A stretch of DNA of 64,000 nt, taken from NCBI GenBank assembly GCA_949357655.1, contig CASHTG010000017.1, positions 248,001-312,000 on the forward strand. The letters run 5' to 3'. This document shows, piece after piece, positions 50,396 to 62,465 of the stretch. Each line of letters begins with the position of its first letter. The stretch's first letter is position 1. The position numbers were made by a program, and so were the translations under genes. The notes beneath the pieces are model-generated. The model saw only the letters and a list, made by a program, of their open reading frames with translations, had not been told where the DNA came from and did not search any database. The stretch is from Parascedosporium putredinis. Taxonomy: Eukaryota > Ascomycota > Sordariomycetes > Microascales > Microascaceae.

Positions 50396-52899
50396 ATGCC
50401 TCCCAAGAGGAAGGCGTCAGGCACGGTTGCCGGTGCGGCCAAGGCGGGGAGGACATCACAGGTTTCCACACCAGGTGTAGGGACTCCGAAAAGCATTGAT
50501 AGCAGCGATGAATACTCGGACACGGCCGACGAGGTGGAGGATCCTGTTGATGCGGAGACTGAAGAGAAGATCGAAAAGGTCGTGGACAAGTTCTCCACAA
50601 ATGTCCTAGAGCGCCGGATGCAGCAGGAGCAGACACGGGCGAAGAAGTCCAACCACGAACTGCTCACGCACATCTTTGGCAGCCGTGACTATTCGTATCT
50701 CAAGATGAAGCCCGACCATAAGAACCGTCCGCTTTGGATCGATCCCTCCAAGGGCCGTATCATCATGGAGAGCTTCAACCCGCTCGCTGCGCAGGCGCAG
50801 GACTTTTGATCACGATCGCGGAACCCCTGTCTAGGCCCAGCTTCATCCACGAGTATGCCCTGACGATGCACAGTCTATACGCCGCCGTATCGGTAGGCTT
50901 GTCGCCTGATGACATCATCAACACCCTCGACCGCTTCCTCAAGATTCCGCTCCCCGATGCAATCCGTCAATTCATCAAGGGCTGCACGCAGAGCTACGGC
51001 AAAGTCAAGCTGGTGTTGAAGAACACCAAGTACTATGTCGAGAGCCCCGACCCTGAGGTCCTCCAAAAGCTGTTGAAGGATGAAGTCATTGGTCCGCTTC
51101 GGGTGCAAGGATCCGATACCATCACATCCAGCGCGCCCAAGATGGCAGGTCTCGTCATCCCCGGCACCCAGAGCGCTGCAGGAGTCAACCAAGCTGCGGC
51201 TGCGCTACCCCCAGCGCCGAACAAGGACCCTGAGGTGCCGGAGGACAGCGTGCTCTATGCCAACCTAAATGATGAAGATGAGGACGAAGAGGTCACACAC
51301 TCATTTGAAATACCAGATAGCGCCGTAGAAACCGTTCAAAAACGGTGTCTCGAACTCGAATACCCTGTGCTGGAAGAGTACGACTTTAGAAGAGATGAGG
51401 TGAACTCCAACCTCGAGATCGATCTCCGGCCGGGTACTTCGATTCGACCGTACCAAGAAAAGTCACTGAGTAAGATGTTCGGTAACGGACGAGCCAAGAG
51501 CGGTATCATTGTACTGCCTTGTGGCGCAGGTAAAACGCTCGTGGGCATCACGGCAGCCGTAACCATCAAAAAGGGCGTCATTGTCCTATGCACAAGCTCC
51601 ATGTCTGTTGTGCAGTGGCGAAACGAGTTCCTCAAGTGGTCCAACATCAGCCCTGATGACATTGTGGCCTTCACGGCCGACTCCAAGAACAATATGTTTT
51701 CGGGTAACACGGGTATTATCGTCACCACATACTCCATGGTGACGCAAACGAGGGAGCGGTCTCACGAGGCCAAGAAGATGATGGACTTCCTCACGGGACG
51801 CGAATGGGGCCTTATGCTCCTGGACGAGGTCCACGTGGTGCCGGCCAACATTTTCCGCAAGGTCACGTCGTCGATCAAATCTCACTCCAAGCTGGGTTTG
51901 ACGGCCACGTTGCTCCGAGAGGATGACAAGATCTCGGATCTTAACTTCCTCATCGGTCCCAAGCTTTCGAGGCCAATTGGATGGAGCTGTCCGAGCAGGG
52001 CCACATCGCAAAGGTCCAGTGCGCAGAGGTGTGGTGTTCCATGCCGACAGAGTTCTTTGACCAGTACCTTCGAGCGCCGTCCCGTGAAAAGGGCCTGCTC
52101 TATATCATGAACCCCAACAAATTCCAGGCTTGCCAGTACCTGATCCAGTACCACGAGAAGCGCGGGGACAAGATCATCGTCTTCTCCGATAACGTGTACG
52201 CTCTCAAGGCCTACGCGCTGAAGCTGAAAAAGGCCTTCATCTACGGTGGTACGGGTCAGTCGGAACGTCTCCAGGTGCTCGAGAATTTCCAGCATAACCC
52301 GGATGTGAACACGCTGTTCCTATCAAAGATTGGCGACACATCGCTCGATCTACCGGAGGCGACGTGTCTGATTCAAATCTCCTCCCACTACGGTTCTCGA
52401 CGTCAGGAAGCGCAGCGGCTTGGCCGTATCCTGCGAGCTAAGCGTAGGAATGACGAGGGCTTCAATGCCTTTTTCTACTCCCTCGTATCCAAGGATACAG
52501 AGGAGATGCATTACTCACACAAGAGACAAGCTTTCTTGGTGGATCAGGGCTACGCCTTCAAGGTCATCACGCAGCTAGCCAACATTGAGAAGACGCCAGA
52601 CCTGGCTTTTGCAACGGCAGCAGAGCGGCGCGAGCTGCTACAAAGATTATGATTGAGAATGAGATTGGAAACGAGAAAGAAGAAGTGGATAACATGTGGC
52701 ATGGCAAGGGGGCGGGCAGGAGGAAAGGCGCGGTGCGGAGGGCAGCGGGCAGTCTCATGGAGCTTAGCGGCGGGCAGGACATGGCCTACGTGGAACAGAA
52801 CAAGGGCGTCAACAGAGGGCTCAAGAAGAAGAAGAAGTCGCAGAGTGCATTCTTCAAAAGCTCGAGCGAGAGAAGGAGAGGGCGCGCACAGGGACCTGA
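50396..52899 (+). CDS. SSL2: TFIIH DNA helicase/translocase XPB (Ssl2/Rad25)
   Basis: 3'-5' SF2 helicase of TFIIH acting in promoter opening and nucleotide-excision repair; expected to be essential. Single exon, about 835 aa, close to the yeast protein. N-terminal XPB domain: FNPLAAQAQDF joined to LITIAEPLSRPSFIHEY and TMHSLYAAVSVGLSPDDI. Motif I is LPCGAGKT near residue 376, the DEVH box (LMLLDEVHVVP) near 475, the TATLLRED segment follows, and motif VI QRLGRILRAKRR is near 674. The C-terminus has SLMELSGGQDMAYVEQNKG and ends after SQSAFFKK. Four missing bases break it: T in 50804-50807, one base near 51965-51968, one base near 52647-52652, A in 52856-52859. Allowing for them, the stop codon is 52897-52899. 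Since a broken XPB would not be viable, these breaks argue for sequence error. Confidence 0.97.
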
Positions 52900-55800
52900 G
52901 AGGTGCAACCCGAGTATTCTGACCGCTCCCCCTCTCGTTACGGTCCCATGGGCCAGGACATGCGGGTCTGAGCGTGAAAGCGAACACGCAGGCAGCGGTT
53001 TCTTTCCTTTTCCTTTTTTCCTTTCCCATCACCATGTCTAAACTTTGGATTACCCACGTTGCGATTGTGTGCTCGATCCTACTCGATCCACATCGCATAT
53101 CTTCCGTTTTAGGAGTATACGGGGGCTGTAAATTTGTTGAGGGCTTTTTCATATCAGAGGATTGCACATTCTCACAAACTAGATTGGCTTGACAGCGAGT
53201 GCAAAAAGAGCGCCTTTGTCTGCGACTCGAACACAGCATGCACTATATGTACACATCAGACATACTTTGTTTGCGTAGACAGATATATCTACGCTGGTGT
53301 ACCCTTTTACTATTACAGATGGCGCGAGATGCAGCTCCGCATCCCCCTTCGGGAGCCAAAGAACAAGAGGACGAAAAAGAAATACATGTATATTCCAACT
53401 GTAAAGAAAGAAATATGCCAGTGCAAGTGTGTCAACCCGTTGGAGCTCTTTTTCGGGGTTACATCGCCCCGAGGGCTGTCTGTCTGCGGCCTTGCTGAGA
53501 AGAAGTTGACTGACTTATACGCAAGAATGGCTCGAGAGGTTGTGCTTCATGCGATGCCATGTATCTATGCGAATGCGGGAGCGGTAAGACAAACTTGCAG
53601 TTCCGGTTCGGCAACCAGTTCTTTTCTTTTTTTTTTTTTTTCTCATGACTAGGGCAAGCAAGATTACCACCCTTCACTGAGAGTACACTAACTCGCTCTC
53701 ACATCCTAGACAAAAGGAAGGGGAGAAAAAGAAAGAAAGAAAGAAAGCAAGAGAGAAAGCAAGAAAGGCATGTCGCGGCAAGCACTCTCACCGCAGGTTT
53801 ACGTCCGGCGGGCCGGGTGCCACGAGGTGGAGAACCGCAGGGCATGGGCGCGGCGCGGACAAGGACAGATCGAGTCCTGGGGTCGTGCCGCTGGTTCAGG
53901 ATGCAAAACATGTGCTTAGACTACGAGATTCTATTTGACGAAAGGAAAGAGGTGCTTGCGTCGGCGGGGAGAGGACAGAAAATGATAAGATATCAGAAAA
54001 AGAAAGAAAAAAACAATGACCGAGACTAGGAATCGGTAGAATGCTCGCCGGAAAACATATCAAGACTCTACGATGAAAGATACACCGCTTGATGAAGGTA
54101 AGCAGGTAGGCGGAATTGGTTGGTTTCACTGCTGGTAATGATTGATTGGAAAACATCCGAATTCAACTTTGGATATCGCGAAACAGGGGAAAGGGAGGGG
54201 GTGTCGATGCATCCACCACTCCTATATTGTCCACTCACCCACCCCTTTGCCGGCATCTGGGGTGTTTGACTGTTATGGCCTGTGGAGGGAGGGATAAATG
54301 AAGATAGGGTCCTTGTCGCGTACTTCCTGCCTGAGGGTCGGAGACCTTGAGGGTGGTCTTCGTCGTGGCTGTGCTCGAGGCCGAAGCTTGAAGCTAATGT
54401 ACGGATGGTGACATTCATCGTTAACCCCATTTGTGAATTGAGGGATAGCTGCTTTCAATGACTTAGGGCCGCTATTGGAAGCGGCTCACCCTTTATGTTT
54501 CTTAGGCTGTTTTTCCCTTTCTTTTTGGCTTCTTTTCCGTGTTTTTCCCCCTTCCTCCCGTGATCTGCGCCGATCAGCGTGGCGGGAATTTCGGGCCTAG
54601 CCATGAGTAGATGAGTTCAATGTTCTATTTGACGAGGAGCGGCCTGGAAGGACGGCGGGAGCCAGATAATTCCTTGGCAGGGCAGTGCCATTCACGGATG
54701 GATGGGCCAATGGATCAAGGGTGAGAGAGACTGCAGGAGTATTTCGTACCAGTTAGGATGGCGAGCACGTTTTGTGTCAGGATGGTTGCTGTTGAGGGAT
54801 GGATTGATTGCAGTATGGGTCGGAGTGTTCGATACTGCGAGGGAGAAGACGAGGGGGTGCACCCAGTGAACACCTCCCTCCACTCAGCAACTCAGCAATT
54901 GATAGTGAGCCAGTGGACAATACTGCATAGACTTCCTCCCCTCCCCAAAAGAAAAGGGAGACAAAAAACGGTTCCTCATCTAAGAGCAGCGAGACATTTT
55001 TTCTGTCTCAAAAATCGATCTCCATTTGGAGAGGAAGAAGCATTATTGATAGATAGGGCGATAAGAACTGTCTTGCTGCGTGCAATGGGCTGCGTGTTGC
55101 GATTGGCGGTTGCCTCTTCCTCTTCTTCAATCCGCTTTTCGTTGCTTTTTGCAGGTGCGTTCCAAAGACAAAAGCTTAACCCACTTGCCCACCTCGGTAC
55201 GCAGGTCATTCCTTCCTTTTCTCCATCATGGTGTGAGACTTAGGGCCTGAGGCGGAAAGAGCGTATGCGCAACAAGCAAAGTGAATATCTATAGCTTGAC
55301 CTCTCGATGAGTTAGTGTCGGTAAACTCGGCTGATGAAGAGAGAGACGTTGGCAATGGATGGTGCAGGGCGGCACCTGAGGCAAATAGTCCATGGAGATC
55401 AACGAACAAATTCTGCTTAGGCGAGAATGGTACGCAGCCAGCTGGCATCACGCTGCAGACATCGGGCGAGGTGGACGACTGCAGTCAAGACACTTAAGAG
55501 CAAGGACACTGGCGATCGCATACTCGTGTCGAACAGAACCCTGATGTCGCGAAAAGGAACCTGAGGTGGGAGAGGCCAGCGATGCCAAGGGAACGAGAGG
55601 GGGAGGGGTGCGATCTGTATGCTCTCCCCCATGACAAGGTTGCAGTAGCTCACAACACACCCCCAGCCGTGACCCAGTATTTTGGGTGGGATCAATCTCA
55701 TTGATCTGTTTATTTCAACTGTTTGACGTTATCCATGCGAATTGCAGTACGCCACTGCATCGACGTGCAAGGAGAGGAGGGACAAGGAGCACCGGAACCG

Positions 55801-57295
55801 ATCGGCGCCTGGGATGAGCAGAGGGGCTTTGCACCACATGTGCACTCAATATGCACCAAGTTATGATCTGAGTTGTTGTGTGCGCAATTGGACAAAGTCC
55901 CGGTGGACAAGTTACTACTACCGCCGCTGGGAAATAGAGAATATTGCGGGATCTGATTGATCAAATTTATTATGGCGGGCAAGTTTGAATCGAAACGAAG
56001 AAGCACTTGATCTCGTGGAGAGCGGCCGGGGTTTCTCTTCACCCTACTGGATCACTCCATAATACGAAGTACAGCATAGATGCTTTGGGGTCCAAGCGAT
56101 TGATGTTGGAATATTTAGGGCCGCCTCGGTCATTCCTCTCCTCAATACATCTCCTCGGCTCGTGGTTCTCGCGCTCTTTGATTTCGGCAATCGTCGGTGG
56201 TCTTTCGAGAAGGAGAGAAACGAATGAAATCTAGCATCGGGGTCAGAGAACACATAGCATCATCACCTTGCCTCGATTGTTTGATGCGAACGCATCTTCA
56301 TCACATCTCAGTCTAGTCCTGCCCCGTCCTTGGATGGATCCTCGTTATCTCGCAGAACCTCAACAGGAATTAAAGGAGAATTGAAGGGAGCACATGCCCC
56401 CTGTGATCCCTCAATTCCGTTGATTTGGTGTATTGCCATCATTTGGTTGAACATAACTACACAGCACTGAGGAGCTACACCCTCCTTGCATCTGTTGGAA
56501 TTGACAATTACTGTCGCTCCATCTCACCTCGCCCAGATCGAAGCAAGCAGGATCCGAGCCAATTCAACCTTCCCTGATCCACCACAGCTCGATCGCCGCT
56601 TACCGACAGATAGACTAAGCCCAAGTTTTAGCTCCACCTGCCGCCATCAAAAATCAATCGTCCATTTTTCGCCTGCAAGCACGTGTCTAGGTTTTTCCCC
56701 CAAGCCGTTCCCCTTTTCCGCGACGACCAAAACTGCCCGTCTCTTTCCCCGTCACCTCATTCCCTTGCCCCAGTTGTCTCGAAGCCCTCTCTCAAGACGC
56801 GATTGAGCCTTGACGCATTCGCCTTTTTCCTCATTTTTATCCCTTCCTCTCACGTTAGAGGTCGCGCGCCACCATACTTTGCCTTTCCCAATCCGGCCCC
56901 TTCATCATGAACATTGGCACAACGACGACATCCGCTTGTGTGTTCAGACGCCTGGTCAGCTAACACGCGGCCCCCTCCGCCGCCCCTTTACAACATCATC
57001 CCATCCTCTTTTCCTCTTCCTTTTTCTCTCCCTCACCATTCTTCTCCTCGGTTCCTTCGCGAACTAGGAACTGTTGGCTATTTGGCCTGCGAGTCTCTCT
57101 CCCGACTTGCATGCAACGGGAATCCTTCCTCATCCCTCACTTCTCCGGATTCAGAAGCTACGGGGATCAGCTCGTCGTTGGATATCGAACCTCCCTCGTA
57201 AAAAGAGGGAGCGATCCCTAAGCCCTTCATTATCTCTACTCCCTGTTGGCAAAAGAAGTGAACATTGCCTCACAAACAATTCAGCAAATTTCACC
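52900..57295. other. 4.4-kb intergenic region upstream of the TRK gene
   Basis: No conserved gene recognised. It contains a T run at 53625-53641, the AAAG repeat noted separately, and, from about 56500 to 57295, C/T-rich + strand sequence typical of a promoter and long leader before the transporter start. Open frames here are short and overlapping. Confidence 0.55.
53725..53768. repeat. (AAAG)n tract
   Basis: GAAAGAAAGAAAGAAAGCAA-type purine repeat; on the - strand it reads as a CTTT pyrimidine tract. Confidence 0.85.
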
Positions 57296-60200
57296 ATGGA
57301 GTTTCTAAGACGTTTAGGGCCTATTATCTGGACCCATTTACGGGCCCTCAAGCCCTCCTTTATCAGCAAAGACCCCCATTTTAACTTCATCTCGGCACAT
57401 TGTACGTTGCCCAACATGGCGCACCCCCAAACTCTTGTTTCATTGCTTCTTGAGGGGGCTCAAGGAAGGCCTCACATCAGCGGTGGCTTACTGACTTGCT
57501 GAAATCTAGATTTTTGGATCATTGGCATGTCAATATTTGCCTCCATCCTCCTCTACAGCACGGCCAATGGCCAGCTTCCTTACGTAGACGCTCTCTTCTT
57601 CGCGTCTGGAGCTAACACGCAAGCTGGCTTGAACACCATTGACCTGAACCAGCTGAATACATTCCAGCAAATAGTCATGTACATATTCCCCATGGTATCG
57701 TGCCCGATCACACTCCACGGCTCTGTTGTCTTCTTGCGCCTCTATTGGTTCGAGAAGCGCCTACAAAATCATGTCCGTGATGCTCGTAGCCGACGAGGTA
57801 CCCTGTCCCGATCCAAATCCCGCGGCGGCGATGCTTCCCGTCTGGAGAAGGGCGTCAATGGCCGAAAGATTACAATTTTAAGGGAGTCTGGAAAGCGAAT
57901 GGCCAACGATGGAAGCTTGCTGGGACCAAAGGAACCGATCATCAGCGCCCCCGCGGCCCCATCCACTCACCAGTCCACCAACCCATCCTCCACCCCCTCC
58001 TCTAATGGATCCGATCGGGACAGTGATGGCACGGTGGGCGGGGACCACAACACTCATCTCAACGGCCTAGTCCGTCCTGCCGGGCAGCCTCACTCCATTT
58101 CCTTCGCGCCAACCGTGATTAGGAGTGATGGGATTGAGTTAGATGCTACCAAATTCCCCGAGTCTTCCACCTCCGACGATGATGGTACTGTCGCGCTTGA
58201 ACGACAGGAGCATACCAAGGATAGCGAGGCAGAGGTCCTCCGTATCCCCAATCCTCGCGATGCCGACCGCGGCATCGGCCCTACCCGTCTAGAAGTTGGC
58301 GAGAGCCGTCCAGAGGATGACGATGACGATGACGACGATCAAGGCACCGGCGACGCACCCGAATCCCACAAGACCCAGTCCGCCCCACAGAGCCCTAGTA
58401 GCAACCGAGCACAAGATCGCCAAGAGCTGTCGGATTCTCTTCGCCAAAGAGCGCCCGTCATTCAAATTCTAGAGCCGGATCCTGAGCTCGACGAACGCCG
58501 CCAACAAGAGCGAACGGTCATGGACACGGTCATGGATAATATCGCCGACGAGGCGAGGGCCATTGGCAATACTTTTGGGCCTCTTCGCTTTAGAAAGCCC
58601 CGTCTCTTCCAGTCCAAGGACAAGGTCCACCACGTCGACAGCGATGAATCCGACAACTCCCGTTCCAGCGCGAAAGGCACCATGAGAAAGATCAAGTCGC
58701 TTTTCGGTAGCAAGGAAGCTGACGAGGCCCCCTATCTGAGTTGGACGCCCACGACCGGCCGAAACTCGCAGTTTCCCGGCCTGACGCTTGAGCAGCGAGA
58801 GGAACTGGGCGGTATCGAGTACCGGTCGCTGAGGACGCTCGCGTTACTGTTGGTCGTCTACTTTTGGGGCTTTCAGCTATTCGGTATCATCTGCATGCTC
58901 CCTATATCAAGGCCAAACAGCAGTATGGCGAAGTGGTGGACGCGGCTGGCGTTTCGCGCACCTGGTGGAGTTTCTACACGTCGAACTCTGCCTTTATGGA
59001 CCTAGGCCTCACGCTGACTCCGGATAGCATGATTTCGTTTCAGAGGTCTACCTTTGTCATGATGATATTTTGGCTCCTCATCATTGCTGGCAATACAGGC
59101 TTCCCTGTCTTTCTACGCTTCATGATTTGGGCGACCTCGCGGGTCGTGCCCCGAGGTACCGGGCTGTGGGAGGAATTGAGGTTTCTCCTCGATCATCCTC
59201 GTCGCTGCTTCACGCTGCTCTTTCCCTCGAGCGCGACGTGGTGGCTGTTTTGGATTCTTGTGATCTTAAACGTGATAGACCTGGTCTTCTTCCTAATCCT
59301 TGATGTAAGTAGTCCCTTTTGGCCCACTCGATTGCGAGATTTTCGTTGCCTTGGGCTCTTGGAGTTGTTTTATGCTAACCAGCTTGTTTGCTTTTCTAGC
59401 TAAATAATCCAATCGTTCAGGACCTGCCCTGGAATGTCAGGATCGCGGATGGTCTATTTCAGGCGGCAGCTACCCGGACGGCTGGGTTCTCGTGCTTCCC
59501 TATCAACTTCCTCCACCCCGGCGTCCAGACGCTGTACCTTATTATGATGTATATATCCGTCTTCCCCATTGCCATTTCTATCCGTGGCACCAATGTGTAC
59601 GAGGAGCGATCTCTCGGTATATACAGCGGCCATGATGAGGACGATGGCTGGGGCCAGAACGCGATGAACTATATCGGCACGCATTTGAGGCGCCAGCTGT
59701 CCTTTGACTTGTGGTTTGTCTTCCTCGCGCTCTTCATCTTGGCAATTTCCGAAGGCGGTAAGCTCGAGCGCAAGGAGTTCAACATGTTTGACGTCTTGTT
59801 CGAGGTGGTTAGCGCCTACGGCACCGTCGGCCTAAGTATGGGCTATCACACTGTCGACGCGTCGCTGTGCTCCCAGTTTAGCACCGTCGGAAAGCTAGTC
59901 ATCATCGCGGCCCAGGTTCGCGGCCGTCATCGTGGTCTACCGTACGGCCTTGATCGCGCAATCCTCCTTCCCAGCGAGTCTCGGTTCGCCAAGGAGGCGG
60001 CCGAGCCCGTGCCGGGCCTGCCTCGGACTAACACGGCTGTTTCCACGACCTCCGCGCCGGGCCTGGCACGGCGGATCACGACCTCGACACGCCCTCGCAC
60101 GATTGAGAGACCGAGTACCAACTTTTTGCCCAGATTCTGCATCCGGGCCCGACCCTCCCGCCCAGGATCGATCGGAGAATGTCTGTCGAGACGATGCAAG

Positions 60201-60361
60201 TACCGTATCAACCTCAACAGCACGGCCCTGCGATGCGAAGAGCTGCGACCGTGGCTGTGTCGGATGAGGAAGAGGATCCGGAACTCATTCACCCCGTGTC
60301 TAGGGCGAGAACGTACGGAGGGTCGGGCATTAGACTACGGCGTTCTTCCTTTGGAGCCTGA
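57296..60361 (+). CDS. TRK1: TRK-type high-affinity potassium transporter
   Basis: Plasma-membrane K+ uptake protein of the TRK/HKT superfamily. Exons 57296-57401, 57510-59304 and 59400-60361 give about 954 aa. Four M-P-M repeats are visible through their pore loops: SGANTQAGLN (about 68), SAFMDLGLT (about 528), ATRTAGFS (about 656) and SAYGTVGLSMGY (about 770), each with the filter Gly. TM segments include FPVFLRFMIW and TLYLIMMYISVFPIAISI. The family hallmark QVRGRHRGLPYGLDRAILLP follows the last repeat. Between the first and second repeats lies a hydrophilic loop of about 340 residues with a run of nine Asp (about 58317-58343), typical of fungal TRKs. Two missing bases occur: C at 58900-58902 and T at 60123-60127. 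The second matters for the C-terminus, because only after it does the tail read GPAMRRAATVAVSDEEEDPE and end in IRLRRSSFGA. Confidence 0.95.
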
Positions 60362-61048
60362 TCGGACCATGTTCCCCAAACCTTGCGGACAATCGCAGTA
60401 AATCTTTTAGTTTCTCTTTCTCCCTTGGATATCCTGGAGCCAGCCCTTTCTTCTTCTTCTTCTTCTTCCTCCCATTTTTTTCTCATCTCTTTCTGCTTTT
60501 GCGAACCACAGGCGCATGAGGAAGGAGGGGCTAGTAGACTAGCAACCCTTGACGTACTAGATAATGTCGAAAAGCTTTGATTTGTTATTCTCCCTTTTTC
60601 CCTTGAAAGCGGGCTAATGGCCAAGGGTGACGGGATCAGCGCAGCGAGTTGAATCACGGTGTGGACGGCATTAACGGCATGGAAATGGTATTGGCCGCTG
60701 ATAGATGTCGTTCCAAGCGCAGCAGCACAAGTAGTTGAACCAGAGGCCTTGACGGCTGCTTTATCATGATTTATGAAGAAGAACAATAAACAATAAACAT
60801 ACTTGACATGATGCACCTGAGGTTAACAAAAGGCCCTTTTATTGGATATTTCTATGTAATATACACAGTCTTTTACTGACACAAGGATGTACAAGGTACC
60901 GGAGCTAGCTCTGCCGGGACCTTTACCATCGTACAATGAGTTCACTCCCCACGCTCAACACAGCCTTACTCCCATGAAATAAATCGTTATAAGAGCAAGC
61001 GATGTCTGTTGGAGGCATCCCCCTCCCCCACCCTTCTCCCCGCGCTCT
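60362..61048. terminator. Convergent 3' region between TRK and bL19m genes
   Basis: 687 bp between converging stop codons. It carries a (TTC)n run at 60448-60470 and AT-rich stretches near 60770-60860 compatible with polyadenylation. No gene. Confidence 0.5.
60448..60470. repeat. (TTC)n microsatellite
   Basis: About seven TTC units just downstream of the TRK stop codon. Confidence 0.85.
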
Positions 61049-61825
61049 TTACTGGCTCTCGAAGACAGTACCGAGATGCTTGCCCCTGTTCGAGGAGCGG
61101 AGCTGGCTCCTCTCCCTCTTCCAAGCCCACACGAGATGATCGACGCTGCCCATGTCGTGCTTCTTCTTCCGGAGGTAGGTGAGACGAGCACGTCGAGCGC
61201 GCTTGGGCCGCCTCCAAATGATGTCGATGCCCATGAGGGCGGGGAGTAGATTTTGAACCACATTTCGACGCCCGTGTTCATGAGGTTGCCGCGGAGCTGG
61301 ATGGCGGTGTCGACGCCGCGGCGGCGAATCTGGATGAGGGCGCCGGCAAAGGGCTCGCCGCGGTGGGTGGTGACCATGAGGACGTCGCCGACCTTGGCGC
61401 GGTCGGGGCGGGCCTTGGAGAAGAGAGCGGTGCGGGCGCCCGTGGGGTCGAGGGTGGCGATGGAGGAGGAGTGGAAGGGGGCATGGGGTCCTTGGGGGTC
61501 GTGGTGGCGGGTTGGGGAGGGGGGTATACGGCGAAGGGGGTGGGTTTGTGAGTCTTGGGTTTATCTGTTGAAGGGGGGCGATGGTTAGCACGAGTGTTTT
61601 TTGGAGAGGGGTCTTGGGGTAGATAGAAAAAGACGATAAAAAAAAAAGGGGGGAAGCGAACGTACGAAGACGGAATTGGGACGTCGTAGATGGTGTAGAC
61701 GAGGTCGGGGGCTGCTGGGACGAGGCCTCGGAGGCAAAGGTGCGCTGGATCTGGCGGACGTGCCGCGTCTGGCGGAGGACGGTCTTGAGGCAGCCCAGGG
61801 GCCGCCGGATCGGGAGGACGTTCAT
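61049..61825 (-). CDS. IMG1: Mitochondrial large-subunit ribosomal protein bL19m (Img1)
   Basis: Component of the mitochondrial 54S ribosomal subunit. Exons 61825-61666 and 61564-61049 give about 225 aa. The N-terminus (MNVLPIRRPLGCLKTVLRQ, basic) is presequence-like. The bL19 core follows: ARPDRAKVGDVLMVTTHRGE, FAGALIQIRRRGVDTAIQL, NLMNTGVEMWFKIYSP, then LMGIDIIWRRPKRARRARLT and YLRKKKHDM. Two bases are missing in homopolymers, at 61477-61481 and 61237-61239 (C runs on the coding strand); with both allowed for, the core is one frame and the length is divisible by three. In exon 1 an alternative frame reading PDLVYTIYDVPIPSS is also protein-like but does not join the second exon in phase, so the exon-1 C-terminal part is uncertain. 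Confidence 0.9.
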   Translation of the reverse strand: MNVLPIRRPLGCLKTVLRQTRHVRQIQRTFASEASSQQPPTSSTPSTTSQFRLRTFASPLFFLSSFSIYPKTPLQKTLVLTIAPLQQINPRLTNPPPSPYTPLPNPPPRPPRTPCPLPLLLHRHPRPHGRPHRSLLQGPPRPRQGRRRPHGHHPPRRALCRRPHPDSPPRRRHRHPAPRQPHEHGRRNVVQNLLPALMGIDIIWRRPKRARRARLTYLRKKKHDMGSVDHLVWAWKRERSQLRSSNRGKHLGTVFESQ

Positions 61826-62465
61826 GGCCACGGGGTTCGGCACAAGGTGCCTTCACGAGACAAAGAAGCTTTGCTCGCGAAAGGCGGTATGCTGGATGGG
61901 GTGGTGGGTTGGTGTTTTGGCGAAGGGGCTACGTAGGGGAAGCAGCGGACCTTTCAAGCAAAGAAAAGAAAAATTGGATTCTCGACGAAGAAAGTCGGAC
62001 GACCAGCAAAGGGAGAAGAATTCACGACGGTGATTGGCTGAGGGTGCTATTCGGGCCAGTTAGAACGCGCAGTGTGGGTCACGGAGCTGTACTTGCGAGG
62101 TTCTGCCGAATGGGAAGGAGCGAGCTGGCCGTGTGGTGTGCGTGTGTGCGTGTGGTTGCACCCAAGAAATTTTGGAAGGGCCGCGCTGCCGCAACCTCGC
62201 GATCTTTGAAAAAAAGAAAGAGCAGTAGCAGAACCCGAGCACAAGGAAGAAAGGGAGGAAAACAGCTCTTTTCTTTCACCACCTCTTCCGTGCCGCGGCC
62301 CGAGTATCCCCTCAGCGAAACACGACCTCTATACTCCCCTTTACGGGCCAATCGATAGAGTGCGAAGTGCACTCCCTGTTTTGGGCCATCCCTGGTGTGG
62401 TCAAGATCAAGACTTTGCCGAGACGACGCAGCCGAGGGGAGCAGATTGAGAATACAAGGAACGCC
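61826..62465. promoter_or_regulatory. Bidirectional promoter region of two mitochondrial-protein genes
   Basis: 640 bp between divergent start codons of bL19m and the 62466 gene. Purine-rich on + near 61955-62030. No specific binding site could be named. Confidence 0.5.

Noticed and set aside
61666..61720. A third frameshift in bL19m exon 1 (frame reading PDLVYTIYDVPIPSS)
   Set aside because: Attractive as protein, but it does not splice in phase to exon 2, whereas the other frame does and gives a length divisible by three. Left as uncertain.
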